Origin: Solenopsis invicta
Lineage: Eukaryota; Arthropoda; Insecta; Hymenoptera; Formicidae
Assembly (NCBI RefSeq): GCF_016802725.1
Contig: NC_052664.1
Span: forward strand, 19,178,405-19,242,404
Direction: 5' to 3'
Length of the DNA stretch: 64,000 nucleotides
In this document: positions 25,401 to 36,350 of the stretch, one piece after another
Position numbering within the stretch: position 1 is the stretch's first letter
Layout: each line of letters opens with the position of its first letter
Translations under genes and position numbers: made by a program
The notes under the pieces: model-generated
The model's input: the letters and a program-made list of their open reading frames with translations, nothing else
What the model was told of the DNA's origin: nothing
The model's database searches: none

Positions 25401-28400
25401 AAGTCCGACGGAAGTACTCACTGCAAAATACTCTGTGCGATATGTTTTCAAGAGACACGGAGAGAGAATCGTTTCGCTTCTCGCGCGGCCGCGCCCCGAG
25501 TTCGTTCTTCCATCGCCATTTTTCCATCACTCGGGATCATAAAACAGGAACGAGCGTTCTTGGCGAGTTTTACGCGAATAATTAAAGTTCAACCGAGATC
25601 ATTCGCCACGGTTTTATCGGACACTTTCGCCATTGACTTAGACGATGAGAACAAAATTTAGCAACGAGGTAGTTTGATGACAAAAACTGAGAACTTTTAC
25701 ATGAACATAATTGTAAATATCGTTTCTAATTCAAATAATTTTCAGTTTGAAAAACATCTATTTTATTCTTTGTAAAAATTGTTTACATCATCAGCATTTA
25801 AATATTATCAAGATTATTGACCATATTTAAGAGATAGCTGTAGTTTAATTTAAGAGATACTTTAAATATTTCACGGATTGTTTCAACCAGAGAGAGAAAC
25901 TGAAAATTTAAAGTAACTAAATAATTATTTGAATGTAAAAACATCGCTAATTTCAGAATTCTACGTCATCAGACAGAAAATAAATTAAGTAATGAAACTA
26001 AAATATTGCTATAGCTAATATTTTTGTTAACAAAGCTCATTTTATTAATTGTTAAAATATAGATGCTATAGAAAAAAAATATTTGCTGCTAGAACCAAAT
26101 ATGTTTAGCTAAATCTATTGTGCTATTTTCTTTCCACAATAGAAATTAATAATATTTAGTAGTGAATTTAGACTGAAAATCTTAGCTGAGATTATACATG
26201 CTGCGATGCTAGTGCTTTTAAGTCTTTCCTCAAAAAAAAAAAAAAAAAAATATCAGGTTCTAAAATTTTTATTTTTAAGTAGAAACATATAAACGAAATT
26301 GTACTATCAAAGTACATTTTATTTGCTTTCATTTTGGCCAATTTCACAGACTTGACTTCAAACGGATTCTTTTCCAAAAAAATAAAATTCCCTTGTTTCA
26401 AGAGAAGAGTAAAAATTTTTATAATGCTGCATCTTTTATTCTATCCCGAGTGGTTTTTCACTTACAAGAAATACAGGAATATTTTACCACACTTATTTGT
26501 CGGCAATACTGCGTACAATAGTAAACCGAATGCTTTCACGTGCGTCAAATATTAAGTAATAGCTGTCACTTTATAAGCTCCTCGTGCTAATCTGCTCTTT
26601 TTATTTCAATTATAAATTTGTATCTCGCAGCAAATACCAATTTGAACCAACTTTTAACAATGGTAAGAAAAATTTGAAGCTACTGATAATTTAAATGATA
26701 TTATTAAGGCATTTCTTCGATTTGATTATAAAGATTTTGATTCAAGATCTCTAGTTACCCTCTCACGCAAATAGTAAGAATATCTCTTTTTCATTCTACG
26801 TGCAATTCACAATATATTTCAAAATTTAGAGCTTTAAGATAAACCTTAAAATTTAGGGAACACGAAACTCAATCAAAGTCTCTTTTACAAAGATAAATGA
26901 AGCTTTCAGAAATTAATTGCACGATAGGAGAAAAGATTATATGTGGTAAACTATGAAGATGGCGAATCCACAAGCCCACGAAATGTGGTAGCTGCGCACT
27001 GGTGGTCAAGTTTAAATTAGCTTCGTTAATTAAGCTTCAAACTCGATTTCGCTGTCGTAGCGAGACGGATGGACACACGGTTAGTGACAAATTGTCTTTC
27101 GCTCGTCGATAATTAGTTAATAAGTAACGTTAGATAATTTATTTCAGGATTCGCCTAGTTACTCCAAAATTCTGTTGTGTTAAATAGTGATTCGACCTCC
27201 AAAGTTATTAATTGACACATTGAATTTGGTCGCACTTAAATCACGACTGACCCAATATTATTGCTGAATTTCCCATCGGCACCTCATCCTAATCTGTCGG
27301 GAAGGAAGAGGGGCAGGACAAACTGCGAGAATTCTAGTTGAGTCAGTATTATCTAAAGTTTGGTCACGCTTTTAATCAAACGGATCTCGTAGCTTTGAAG
27401 TGAGAACGCATGGTGCATGCACGAAATGACGCAAACGACAGTTTTTATAACGTGAGTTTGTTTTTTGAATTTCAGGAACGCGCGCTTGAATATTTTTTAA
27501 ATTGCAAAACTATACGATGCAGAATTTTTTAAAAATATGACGCGAAATATAAAATAAAAGTATTCAGTAAAAACCTCTTTTTAATACTACTTTTACATAA
27601 AATTTTTTGCGTCATTCTGAACTGAGGTATTTGAACTACGATAAGAAAATCCAAGTTACATTGTTTTATCGAATTAATATAATTCCGCAGAATAATTTCG
27701 CTACTGAAATTACTCGCGGAAAAGTTAAATTATGACGATTACGCTTTCCCCGAGAAAAGCGTAATACTTGTTCCTTTAAAGTTTCAGCTCTACTGTTAGT
27801 AGCTCGAGTTTTAGAAATAATTCTGCAAAGAAAAACTCAGTCGTACTTGGCGAAGTGGTACACTTACCTGGAATATTAACAAGATATTTATAAGTATATA
27901 TTTCTTTTCAAATACGAATCAACGAGAATACGATTAATATAATATACATTTCCCTTCTTGTGTAAAACAATCATTTTTCTTTTACGAATCTATACGTTAT
28001 ATCACAAAAAGAAGAAATGCTCAATTTAATTCTAATAAGCTATTTGATTTTGCTCTATTTCTATTTACTTGCTATTTTTTATAATGTCAAAAATTTTTAA
28101 AGTGTTAAGAAGTATTTTCATTAACTGTGTTACTTGATTGCAAGCGGTTTACGTTGACCGCGCAGAAATACATCACAATTGCCACATGTAGAAGACAAGT
28201 AGCTGAATGACAATGCAGTGCCCCAGTCGTAACATCTTGAACAAGTTAGCATGGATCTCCGTAGTTTCAGATTAGATCTGGCTTACTAAATTTGAATTAT
28301 ACTCCAGCTTTGACTTCGGACTACGTAGATTCGCAAGTGGGTCGGGAGAAATGACAAGAAGTTTCGTTAGTGCCTGTAGAAATAACTTCTCACAAAAATA

Positions 28401-28542
28401 ACTATCTTATAAATGCTACTTTTACCACGTAATTTAATGCTTTCTCGCAAAAATAATTACTTTCCATAATTGGAAAATCTTTTCTTATATTTCCTAATTC
28501 GCGCAAATTATCTGTTTTCCTGTCGCGTTGTCTGTTACTGCT
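22490..28542. other. Long non-coding stretch
   Basis: Moderately GC-rich patches at 22600-22980, 23310-23660, 24540-24860, 25340-25620 and 27000-27440 alternate with AT-rich DNA. Open frames in these patches have no recognisable domains. A poly-A run lies at 26232-26250. A minus-strand motif at 27861-27880 joins an acceptor-like end directly to a consensus donor (see findings). Confidence 0.5.
26232..26250 (+). repeat. Poly-A run (A19)
   Basis: Nineteen consecutive A. No retrotransposon body is recognised upstream and no target duplication is evident. Confidence 0.95.
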
Positions 28543-28801
28543 ACACGAAAAAAATAACTTTGCTAAAGTGTCTAGAAATTTAACTAGATACAGATTTAAA
28601 AATAATTATTTTATTGGATAATCGAAATAATAACGAAGAACGTTTAAGCACGATGAGCAATGTTGCACAAAATTCTGACATTCTAGCAACCAGCTTGAGC
28701 GTCCTACATAATTATTTTGGTCTAACAAAAAGTTATTTTTAGATTTATATCCAGCTAAAAAAATTTTAGCTTTGACTCTAGCAAAATCATTCTTTCTCTC
28801 G
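28543..28801. mobile_element. Palindromic MITE family A, copy 2
   Basis: The longest copy of family A. The outer TIRs acgaaaaaaataactttgct and the reverse complement of agcaaaatcattctttctct are both present. Inside them the arms pair through agatacagatttaaaaataa and ttatttttagatttatatcc, then through taacgaagaacgtttaagca and cttgagcgtcctacataatt. The centre carries gatgagcaatgttgcac and ctgacattctagcaacc. A minus-strand open frame crossing it (28606-28923) is a by-product. No coding capacity. Confidence 0.82.
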
Positions 28802-30087
28802 TCTGTAAACGCACTTTGCATCTTGTTGCTATTGAAAAATATGAAAATTATAAAAATATATATACAATGCGAGAAAAGCAAAAATGCAAATGTGACGTTA
28901 GCGTATGCTTGTAATGCTAGCAACTGCTAGACATATTTGCAATTCCACGAATAAATTTGCAGTATAATAAATATAGTTAGCACATAAAAGGTCGAAGGAA
29001 TTTATCTCTCTCGAATGTTTTTATTTATTTTTATTAAATGTCGACATCTATTTATGCATTCAGAGAAACTTTTATTGTAACTTTTATTTTTAACTTTTAT
29101 TTTTTTTTGCCCTGCAGATTTATAAATTACATCACCGTAATCTATAAATTTTACATACTATTCTACGTAGATAACAGACCATTCTATCCTTAGCAGAGGT
29201 AAGTGTCAAAATGGATATTCTGAAGTTATTATTTAGATCAAGAGCGTTCATCAAGATATCTCAGCAAAGATCCTTTAAATGTTGGTAATAATCGAATCAG
29301 CACCATTCAAATACAGGAATCATTATTACAGCAATTTAGATACTCGTCGCATGTACCAAGTTTTATGAAGAAAGACGTAATTGCCAGATTGCATGGTGGC
29401 TTTATTGGATTTAAATTCCTTCATTTATATGTTAATCACAGAGAATCTCGGCATGTCGAGTGAGGCGAGAGTCTCGACGGTTTCGGAAGATCGAGAGCGT
29501 CTCCCTCCGTCGCGCTGTCGACACGAGCGGACTCGTTTATTGTTCCATTACGCTGTAAAAAGTTCCGCGCAAGCATTCGCGATGGTGAGCTTCCGTATGA
29601 GAAATTAATGCGTTTAATACGGCTCGCTCGCTCGTGGGAGTTGCGGAAGGCGCGCGTCTCGGGAAATCCGGATTGAAAACACGTTTTAAAGGCGCCCACA
29701 CGGGTCAGTCGACGCGCCGATAAAACGTTCGCTCGTAAACTTTCTGCTCGTTTTGTCCCAGACCCAATGCCAAAATCAGTGGAAAACAAGTAATTCGCTA
29801 ATTTTCAGATTTCTCGGTTTAGTCAAACGTAAAATTTATGGCTAGACTAAATTCTGTCACGTATCTAAATTAATCCTTCGTCTTAAATTGTAATTACGTT
29901 TCATTTACAAAATACTGTTATTTCAGTAGTAAGCAAAATAAATTGTGGCCATAAAAGATTAAGTATTTACCGTAACTACCGTATTTTTCGTGCTCTTTAA
30001 TTGTCTTACGTTAACTTCTAATAAATTCTATTTACTCACACTGTCCTAACAAAAAAAGACTCGAAAACTCGATCACAAATTACTTGG
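28802..30087. other. Non-coding; CpG-rich pocket at 29440-29770
   Basis: The pocket at 29440-29770 has overlapping open frames on both strands (plus 29381-29608, minus 29436-29789) with high CpG and no recognised domain. A near-juxtaposed acceptor and donor (ctatccttagcagaggtaagt) is at 29182-29202 on the plus strand. The rest is AT-rich. Confidence 0.45.
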
Positions 30088-30249
30088 GTAAAAATGACAA
30101 GTAATCAGGGTAATTATCCAAAAATTATACGCAACAAAGGTTTAATGCATTTAAAAGTGCGTGCAGCAAAAAGTTCAACGCATTCAAAAGGACATGTAAC
30201 GAAAGTTTAACATATCCAAAAATATATTCAACAAAAGCTAAACGCATTC
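30088..30249 (+). repeat. Minisatellite, 4-5 units of about 32 bp
   Basis: Units 30121-30152, 30153-30185, 30186-30217 and 30218-30249 each start aaaa, carry a caacaaa-like core, and end in a ttYaacgcattc-like tail. A more degenerate unit may precede them at 30089-30120. The units differ from each other at many sites, so the array is old. Non-coding. Confidence 0.75.
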
Positions 30250-30323
30250 ATTGTCCTCTATCCAAATCTCTAAATCGCATTAGACGCAAATAAACATGAC
30301 GTGGATAAAATGACCAATGTGCA

Positions 30324-30551
30324 CTGCAAATCCAAGTGCGTAAAACATGTAGTTACTTTTTACGCATTTGCATTTTTTACGCATCAAATTAATTTTATGC
30401 GTGTAATTTTTATACTTTTTACACGCTTAGTCGTGCATCAATATTAAATTACAATTAGATATGTAAAAAGTACAAAATTTACACGCATATAAATGTGTAA
30501 AAAGTAACTACAGGATTTTACACACAAAAAAAACCACACTTGGATTTGCAG
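30324..30551. mobile_element. TIR element D (228 bp)
   Basis: It begins ctgcaaatccaagtgcgtaa and ends with the reverse complement cacttggatttgcag. The arms continue through tgtagttactttttacgcat on the left and tgtaaaaagtaactacagg on the right. Motifs of the type ttttacgcat or atgcgtgt recur several times inside. Weak complementarity reaches a few bases outside the ends (atgacca / tggtcat). Non-autonomous element of unknown superfamily. Confidence 0.8.
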
Positions 30552-30564
30552 GGTGGTCATAGTG

Positions 30565-30638
30565 AAAAAAACTTGGCGTGTTCGAATCGCATTAAAATGC
30601 AACAGTCCAATGCGATCCGAGCACGCCAAGTTTTTTTT
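30565..30638. repeat. Strong 29-bp-arm hairpin
   Basis: aaaaaaacttggcgtgttcg then aatcgcatt (30565-30593) pairs with aatgcgatc then cgagcacgccaagttttttt (30609-30638) with only two mismatches across a roughly 15-nt loop. It lies 14 bp after TIR element D. It could be a mini-MITE or a foldable transcript element. The gttcgaatc inside resembles a tRNA B box by chance only. Confidence 0.75.
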
Positions 30639-31249
30639 GGGGGGCATTGTGAATGCTCCTTAAGGGACAAACTGGCTTTGCGTGTTTGTGTACGTACATG
30701 TGAACATTGAAAAAAAAAACGTGAAAGATTTCGAAACCTCAGAATTGAGTGTATTAATTTTAATCGGACAAGGCAAAATTGAAAAATTATATCAATATTA
30801 TATAATAAATATATCACTAGATATTTTTATTATGGTTTTAGTTTCCGAGTTTAACTGAAAGATGGTTTGACGTGTGAATTCTGGATAAGTTTATAGCACC
30901 GCGACATTTACGTCACACAGCCTCGATCACGACCCGTCGAATTTTTTAGATGTATACTTGGCGTCGCGACACTACCGCGACATTTGATAAGAAACACATA
31001 GCTTATATTAAGAACGCGGTGGCCTGTAACAAAAGAGAAAAGTTTCTATTTATAATATTTTTTTTTGTTTAGAAAGTTATATTTTATCACAACTCAATTG
31101 CAGAATGTCACCGTTTCTATGCGTCATACAAAAATTGATGTAATTAAAAGAGGAAAAAATAATTGATTTTCCGTTTTCCAATATATTATGCCACAGATAT
31201 AACTGTATTTTTAGAAACGTATATTTGGTTCGTTTATGATTTTTATCTG

Positions 31250-31470
31250 CGCGGAAAGAACAATTTTACTGCAGCATCTAAAAATTCAGCTTGATACAGA
31301 TAAAAAAATAATTTTATGTTGAGCCATGAAAATTTATATAGGACGTCCGAGCATCATAATGTTGCTGCAATTTAATGACATTCCAGTAACCACGTTAAAC
31401 ATCTAAGATAATTTTTTTAATGGTTCAATATTACTTTCAGATTTATATTTTAGCAAAAGTGTTCCGAGTG
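31250..31470. mobile_element. Palindromic MITE family A, copy 3
   Basis: A more diverged copy. The left end gcggaaagaacaattttact parallels the acagaaagaacg end of the 58.58 kb copy. The arms pair through ataggacgtccgagcatcat, cagataaaaaaataatttta and attactttcagatttatatt. The right end is ttttagcaaaagtgttccg. Core sequence around aatgttgctgcaa is shared with the other copies. No coding capacity. Confidence 0.7.
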
Positions 31471-31549
31471 TACTTCTAACATTTTTAGTAAAAGAAGTTC
31501 TTTAAAATATAAATACAAGCAATCGATAAATTCCAAATTAAACGTCTCC

Positions 31550-31572
31550 AAAAAAAAAAAAAAAAAAAAAAA
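31550..31572 (+). repeat. Poly-A run (A23)
   Basis: Twenty-three consecutive A, lying 77 bp after family A copy 3. No LINE or SINE body is recognised upstream. Confidence 0.95.
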
Positions 31573-33671
31573 GACATGAAAGGCAGGGAAGTTAATTCGC
31601 TTTCCGAACTCTGCTTTTTCCGCAGCAATGTGGGTTAACTACCGGCAGGTAACTGGTCCGAGTAAAGATCGCTCCATGTTGGACAGAGCGAGGCTAAACC
31701 GCGTTATTTTTACCCGGGGGCACACACGCAAGGGTGTCAAGAGGACGAGGAGGCGGAGAAGCCGCGTCGTAATCAAGTGAAACGTCAAACGAGGGAGGCC
31801 CTAATTTCACGGCGATAACCGGGGCGACGCGGCGGCCGTACGCACGGGAATCAAGTAAATTGCCATGAAATAAATCCCCGTTAGAAGTGTCCCAGCGCGC
31901 AGCCTGGGATTTATAGCGGGGCTGTACCGTCCTCCTTATTCGATTTTCCTGCCGATATGAGCGCGTCAAGAGCAGGAAACACGCCCGGCGATGTCCCCGA
32001 TTGTGCGCATCAAGAAAATAAATTGCTCGGCTGTGGCAGATCCGTCAAGGAAATATCCTCGCGCTCGCGAACAATCAGCTTCCTATGACCGGCTGAGTTC
32101 GGGAAACGTGACGTTTCCGCGACTCCACCGAATTGCGATGAAAATCACGTGAGCATTATGTAACTTGTTAGCGCACGGGCTAGGCTCGTTGCTAGATTTA
32201 TCTCTCTCTAATTTCGCATACGAGATTTATGAAGATTTTAGAAGTAAGGAACGTGCATAAGTCGAGCGCTGCTGTAAAATCAACAGCAAATGCTCGACGC
32301 AATGTAAAATATTCTGTGCGAAACGATTCGATTCATCTCGTACAATTGGTGCCAGAGTCGAAACGTGGTAATGTAATTAGGACTTTAAAATTCGATTCAT
32401 CGATTCTCTTATCTCAAAAATAAAACATCACGTGTCAGATTATGGTACAATCGAGTATACATCGATTTATTCAATAATGTATTTGATAACGTATTTTATT
32501 GTAATGTGTTTAATTTGCAGTTTATAGACTAGTTGGTAATGCGAAAGCATTCCCTGTACGCGAAATATCAAAATCACCCTGAAAAGTGATTACAGGCGAA
32601 ACAATAATGATGATACAATTTCACTAAAATTGTGTTTCATCTCGGATAACACGGCGATGCGAAATCGCAGAAAGGCAGGCATGTCATAACGCAAATAATT
32701 TTCTGAAAATATTACACTAAATTACACTGTGCATTAAACCATTCGACATCATCATTTATACATGCATTTTTCTTTTACAATAGATTAACTCTCGTTCGAG
32801 TTAACAATACAATGTGCAAAAACGGCTCCTCATCCCTGAATATCTCGACTCTAATTACTTTTTCAATAATTCAAGTAAATGGTACTGGGTTACTCACACC
32901 CCGCCGACCCCCATGGTCGCCCGACACCACTCAGGTCAGCTTCTCCTCTCGGAATCCTACGTGGCTGCTTCCCTATGGCACTCACACACACATACATGCG
33001 CAAGAACGCGATTTCACGAGGGAGCGAGCGAACGCGCGCGCGCGCGCTAATTACCGAAACGCAACAAATGCAGGACTAATTGCGCGATATTTTCCGATTA
33101 AACGTATCGCGATTCAGGACCGTTCCGCGTCTCCGTGGCGTTTCGTTGGCCATCGTCGAAAATTTCGATGGGAATAACATCTGTACTTCGGCCAATTTAC
33201 CACGCTAGGGTTAGGAATGCCGAATCGAGGAATGCCGGTCGACCTTTGCTCTCCATGCACGCGTTAGCTAGCGCGAACGCGCGTCTTTATGGATTACTCC
33301 AATCAAATACGTGTTTTGTTTCAAACGCGCCCGTGTAAACAGACCAGAGATTGAAATTCCTTTTGTGCGCGTGTTGAAAGCGCGGCAACGCGTGCATGGA
33401 AAGAAAGCAGGGTCAACTGTACGACGTGACGTGACGATTCGTCCGGAAATGCCGAGAGACAGAGGAGAGTGACACAGAATTCAGTATTTAGCACAGCAGT
33501 AGCACACTTTTCGATCGCGCAAATTTCGCGAAACGCACGATTTACTAACGAAAGATCGATCGCGACTTGCTGTTACTCGAGTTGCGCGACTCGCGACACG
33601 CTCCGCGCGCTTCTCAACGATCTGAAGTTGGCGGACGAACTGCGGGCGCTTCAAGCGGTGCGCGGGGAAAG
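31573..33671. other. CpG-rich pockets in non-coding DNA
   Basis: 31620-32160 and 32890-33760 are the most CpG-rich parts of the first half of the window and include a (CG)7 run at 33033-33047. Open frames on both strands overlap extensively there and none is recognisable. On the minus strand, ccATGggggtcggcggg followed by gtgagtaac near 32898-32920 resembles a short start exon with a donor. The frame would be only five or six codons, so I do not call it. These pockets are the likeliest regulatory or promoter DNA here, by composition alone. Confidence 0.4.
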
Positions 33672-34162
33672 TTCAAATTTCAAATCGTTTAATGCGGTTT
33701 ATCTTACGTGCACCCACGGTCATCGATTCTGTCCCTCGGAAAATTTTGCAAACTGAGAAGTCACTATCTTTCTACATAATCGCAGTTCATGATTAACGTG
33801 ACGTCAGAGCTTACGGCCGCGCCGGCCGTTTGCGACTGCTTTTGACATAAAGGCGAAGTAACCTTTATGTCAAATGCCATAAATTTTCGGAAGTTAATCC
33901 GCAAACTTGAGTTTTGAAGATTAATAATTTCTCGTGATAAAAAAAAAAAGATAAATTAAAGATAAATTTTAAAAAACTATCAAACCATTTTAAAATTATT
34001 GTATTGTTATTGTTCCAGCGTCATTTAATTAATAATTTCTACGTTAATCATGAATTGCGAGTATGTAGATAGTGACTTCTCAGTTTGGAAAATTTTTCGA
34101 GAGACAGAATCGATGACCATGGGTGTACGTACAATGACAAGCATGTAATAATTATATACTTT
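33672..34162. repeat. Inverted duplication with hairpins in the spacer
   Basis: 33672-33802 and 34036-34162 are reverse complements. Over the inner roughly 105 bp the match is close (gtcatcgattctgtcYctcg, aaactgagaagtcactatct, ttcatgattaacgt). It fades towards 33672. The left arm lies in CpG-rich DNA and the right arm in AT-rich DNA. The spacer contains two perfect small palindromes (33813-33829 and 33841-33874). This looks like an inverted segmental duplication or a long-TIR transposon. No target duplication was identified. Confidence 0.75.
33841..33874. repeat. Perfect 13-bp-stem hairpin
   Basis: tttgacataaagg, an 8-nt loop, then cctttatgtcaaa. It lies in the spacer of the larger inverted duplication, just after a second small palindrome (acggccg cgc cggccgt at 33813-33829). 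Confidence 0.9.
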
Positions 34163-34313
34163 GAACCAAGCTTAATAAGAAATTCGTAGCTAAAAGTTGA
34201 TGAAGAGAATATATTGTAATTGCGGAGATCTTTGGTCACAACCGATCCACTTCGGTAAAATAATACTATCTTCGTTTTTGTCAACCAAAGATCGGTCGTA
34301 ATTATTTAAGATG

Positions 34314-34416
34314 TTTCAAAAAATCTATAAAAATTCATGAACATACTTTCAAATTTATAGAACCAATGTTTATATTTTATTTTGGAAGAAAATTAATGTA
34401 GTACAATGTGAATTAT
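34314..34416 (+). repeat. Dispersed repeat, copy 1
   Basis: About 100 bp (contains caaatttatagaaccaatg and tatattttattttggaaga) resemble 58992-59092 (caagtttctagaacaaata, tatactctattttgaaaaa) in the same orientation at roughly 75% identity by eye. AT-richness inflates such matches. The ordered run of shared blocks makes common origin likely but not certain. Confidence 0.5.
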
Positions 34417-36228
34417 CAAAGATTAATCACAAATTAATCATAAGTTATTTTACTTAAAAATTATAACTTTTTATTCCCAATTATTTATTTCCAATTTAAA
34501 TATATAAAAATTTGAAAAAAAAACACAAGAACTCCAAATTTTTCAAAAAGCATAATTATTCGAGCACGTGAAGATAAGTGATTTTCAATAAAGAATAAAA
34601 CAGGGAAAGTCAAATATTGTAAAAAAAAAGTACTTTTTATTTTGATTTAAAAATGTTTTCCCCAAAAGAATCAACGTTGCCTTGCTTGTATATAATGCAA
34701 TTCGAATCTTAACTCTGTTCTTCAAATCCATTTTTTTTTAAATAAGTGATTTTCTTTTGAGAAACATAATTTTTAAATACAAACAGACATTCAGACATCA
34801 ATTCAGAATAAAAATAAAATACAATGATTTTTCAAACTTTCGCTTAATTAAGAAAATCAAGTCCAAAAAGCTTTTTAAGCGCCAATGAAATTATTGAATT
34901 AGTTGTATATGTTGCATATTAATAATTATTGTAATTGCATTTTAGACTAGACACCAAACACGAAAACGCGATTTAGTTTATCGGATTATGCGAAATTAAT
35001 GCAAATTATGAATTATACATACAAATAAAAAGTACATTTTCTTAAAACGATGAAGAAGATTTATATCACATTTATTTAATGTTTGTTGAAGATAACTGAG
35101 GAAACATGCAATTCGATGAGCAAGCTTCACTTGAAGATCGCAAACTTCGGATTATTTTTACAGATAAATGGTATCTCTTTGTGTGGTAATTCCACGTATC
35201 GATGTATTTTTCATGTGCATCGTTATTTATGACGAGAGAAATCGCATTATAACATCACACCCTACATTACTCTTTTAAGGAAATACGATCGAATGATTAA
35301 CGACTCCGTGTCAGATAAGTCATAGGTCGCCGCCTCACAAAATATTTCGTGAAACTAACCAGGGCAATAGGAAACGACACGCTCTTTACATTCATCGTTA
35401 AGCGAACATCAACGTCAGCCTATACGATAACATTATCGGTGGATTAGTCTTTAAGGATCTGAAATCTGAAGTACCCTTGAGACAAGTTATACAACTCGTT
35501 TAGAGCGGAATGAAAAATTGCAAACATTATAATTTTGTGTTATAAAACATATAAAAATGAAAATATCGAGTATGTCTCATTTTTATATTTATTTTTATCC
35601 TTTGCTAGGCAGCATCTAGTACGATACTAGACAATACAATTACGAAACTAATTGTTCGAACACAAGATATGGAAGTTCACTTTTATGCTACAAATTCACC
35701 AAATACTACAACTTTTTAGAGGAAAGTCGATTGAAAGCGAAAATTGTTGAGAAAAAATCCAATCAAGTTTTTCCTAAAAAATTATAATATTTGATAAATT
35801 TATAGCGTAAAATATAAAAGTAACTCAATATTTTGTGACCGGATAATTAGATTCGTAACTGTAGCTTTTCCATACTCTGGTAGAAATTTTATGTATTTTT
35901 TTAGCAATTAGTGGACAATTATATTACTTCTATCTTGTAATTAAAAAGTAAAATCATTCCCAATCAAGATGTAATGTTGTACCTACAGTTGCTGTGCACG
36001 AAGGATGCGCAGAATCTTTATTCATTTACTGAATAAAACAGAACAATAGATTCAATCTATTAATATTAGACATAATTTGGCAGATGTCTACGTATATTTT
36101 TATTAGAAAAATTGTTTCAGCTACTAAATAAAACTATCAAGTTCTTGTCCATCTTTCCAATATTGTTATACAACTAATGAGAATACAGTAATATTGGACG
36201 ATGACAGTATTTAAGAAAACTGCATATA
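34417..36228. other. AT-rich non-coding stretch
   Basis: Apart from the inverted repeat at 35676-35826 I see only AT-rich sequence with homopolymer runs. No open frame of interest. Confidence 0.55.
35676..35826. repeat. Inverted repeat (about 150 bp)
   Basis: Left arm cttttatgctacaaattcac then actacaactttttagagg pairs with the right arm tttttcctaaaaaattataa then ttgataaatttatagcgtaa and ataaaagtaa. The arms are about 60 bp at about 80% match, with a roughly 25-nt loop around agcgaaaattgttgag. Probably a small MITE relic. Confidence 0.65.
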
Positions 36229-36350
36229 CAGGGTGATTATTAAAGCACGCATTTGTAATTTCTAATATAATAATATGTTAAAAATACGTATCCGTCGGTA
36301 AATCATGCTCCGATAGTAAAAAGTGGGAACATTCATTAATAATCACCCTG
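36229..36350. mobile_element. 122-bp MITE with 15-bp perfect TIRs
   Basis: cagggtgattattaa at the left end and its exact reverse complement ttaataatcaccctg at the right, bounded by TA on both sides (36227-36228 and 36351-36352). Perfect TIRs plus a TA duplication fit a Tc1/mariner-type non-autonomous element. The TIRs are better preserved than in most other elements here, suggesting relatively recent movement. No coding capacity. Confidence 0.88.

Noticed and set aside
30572..30582. gttcgaatc resembling a tRNA T-loop
   Set aside because: It lies inside a hairpin arm with no acceptor, D or anticodon stem around it.
32898..32920. Minus-strand ATG in excellent context followed by gtgagtaac
   Set aside because: It would give only five or six codons before the splice; without transcript evidence it is indistinguishable from chance.
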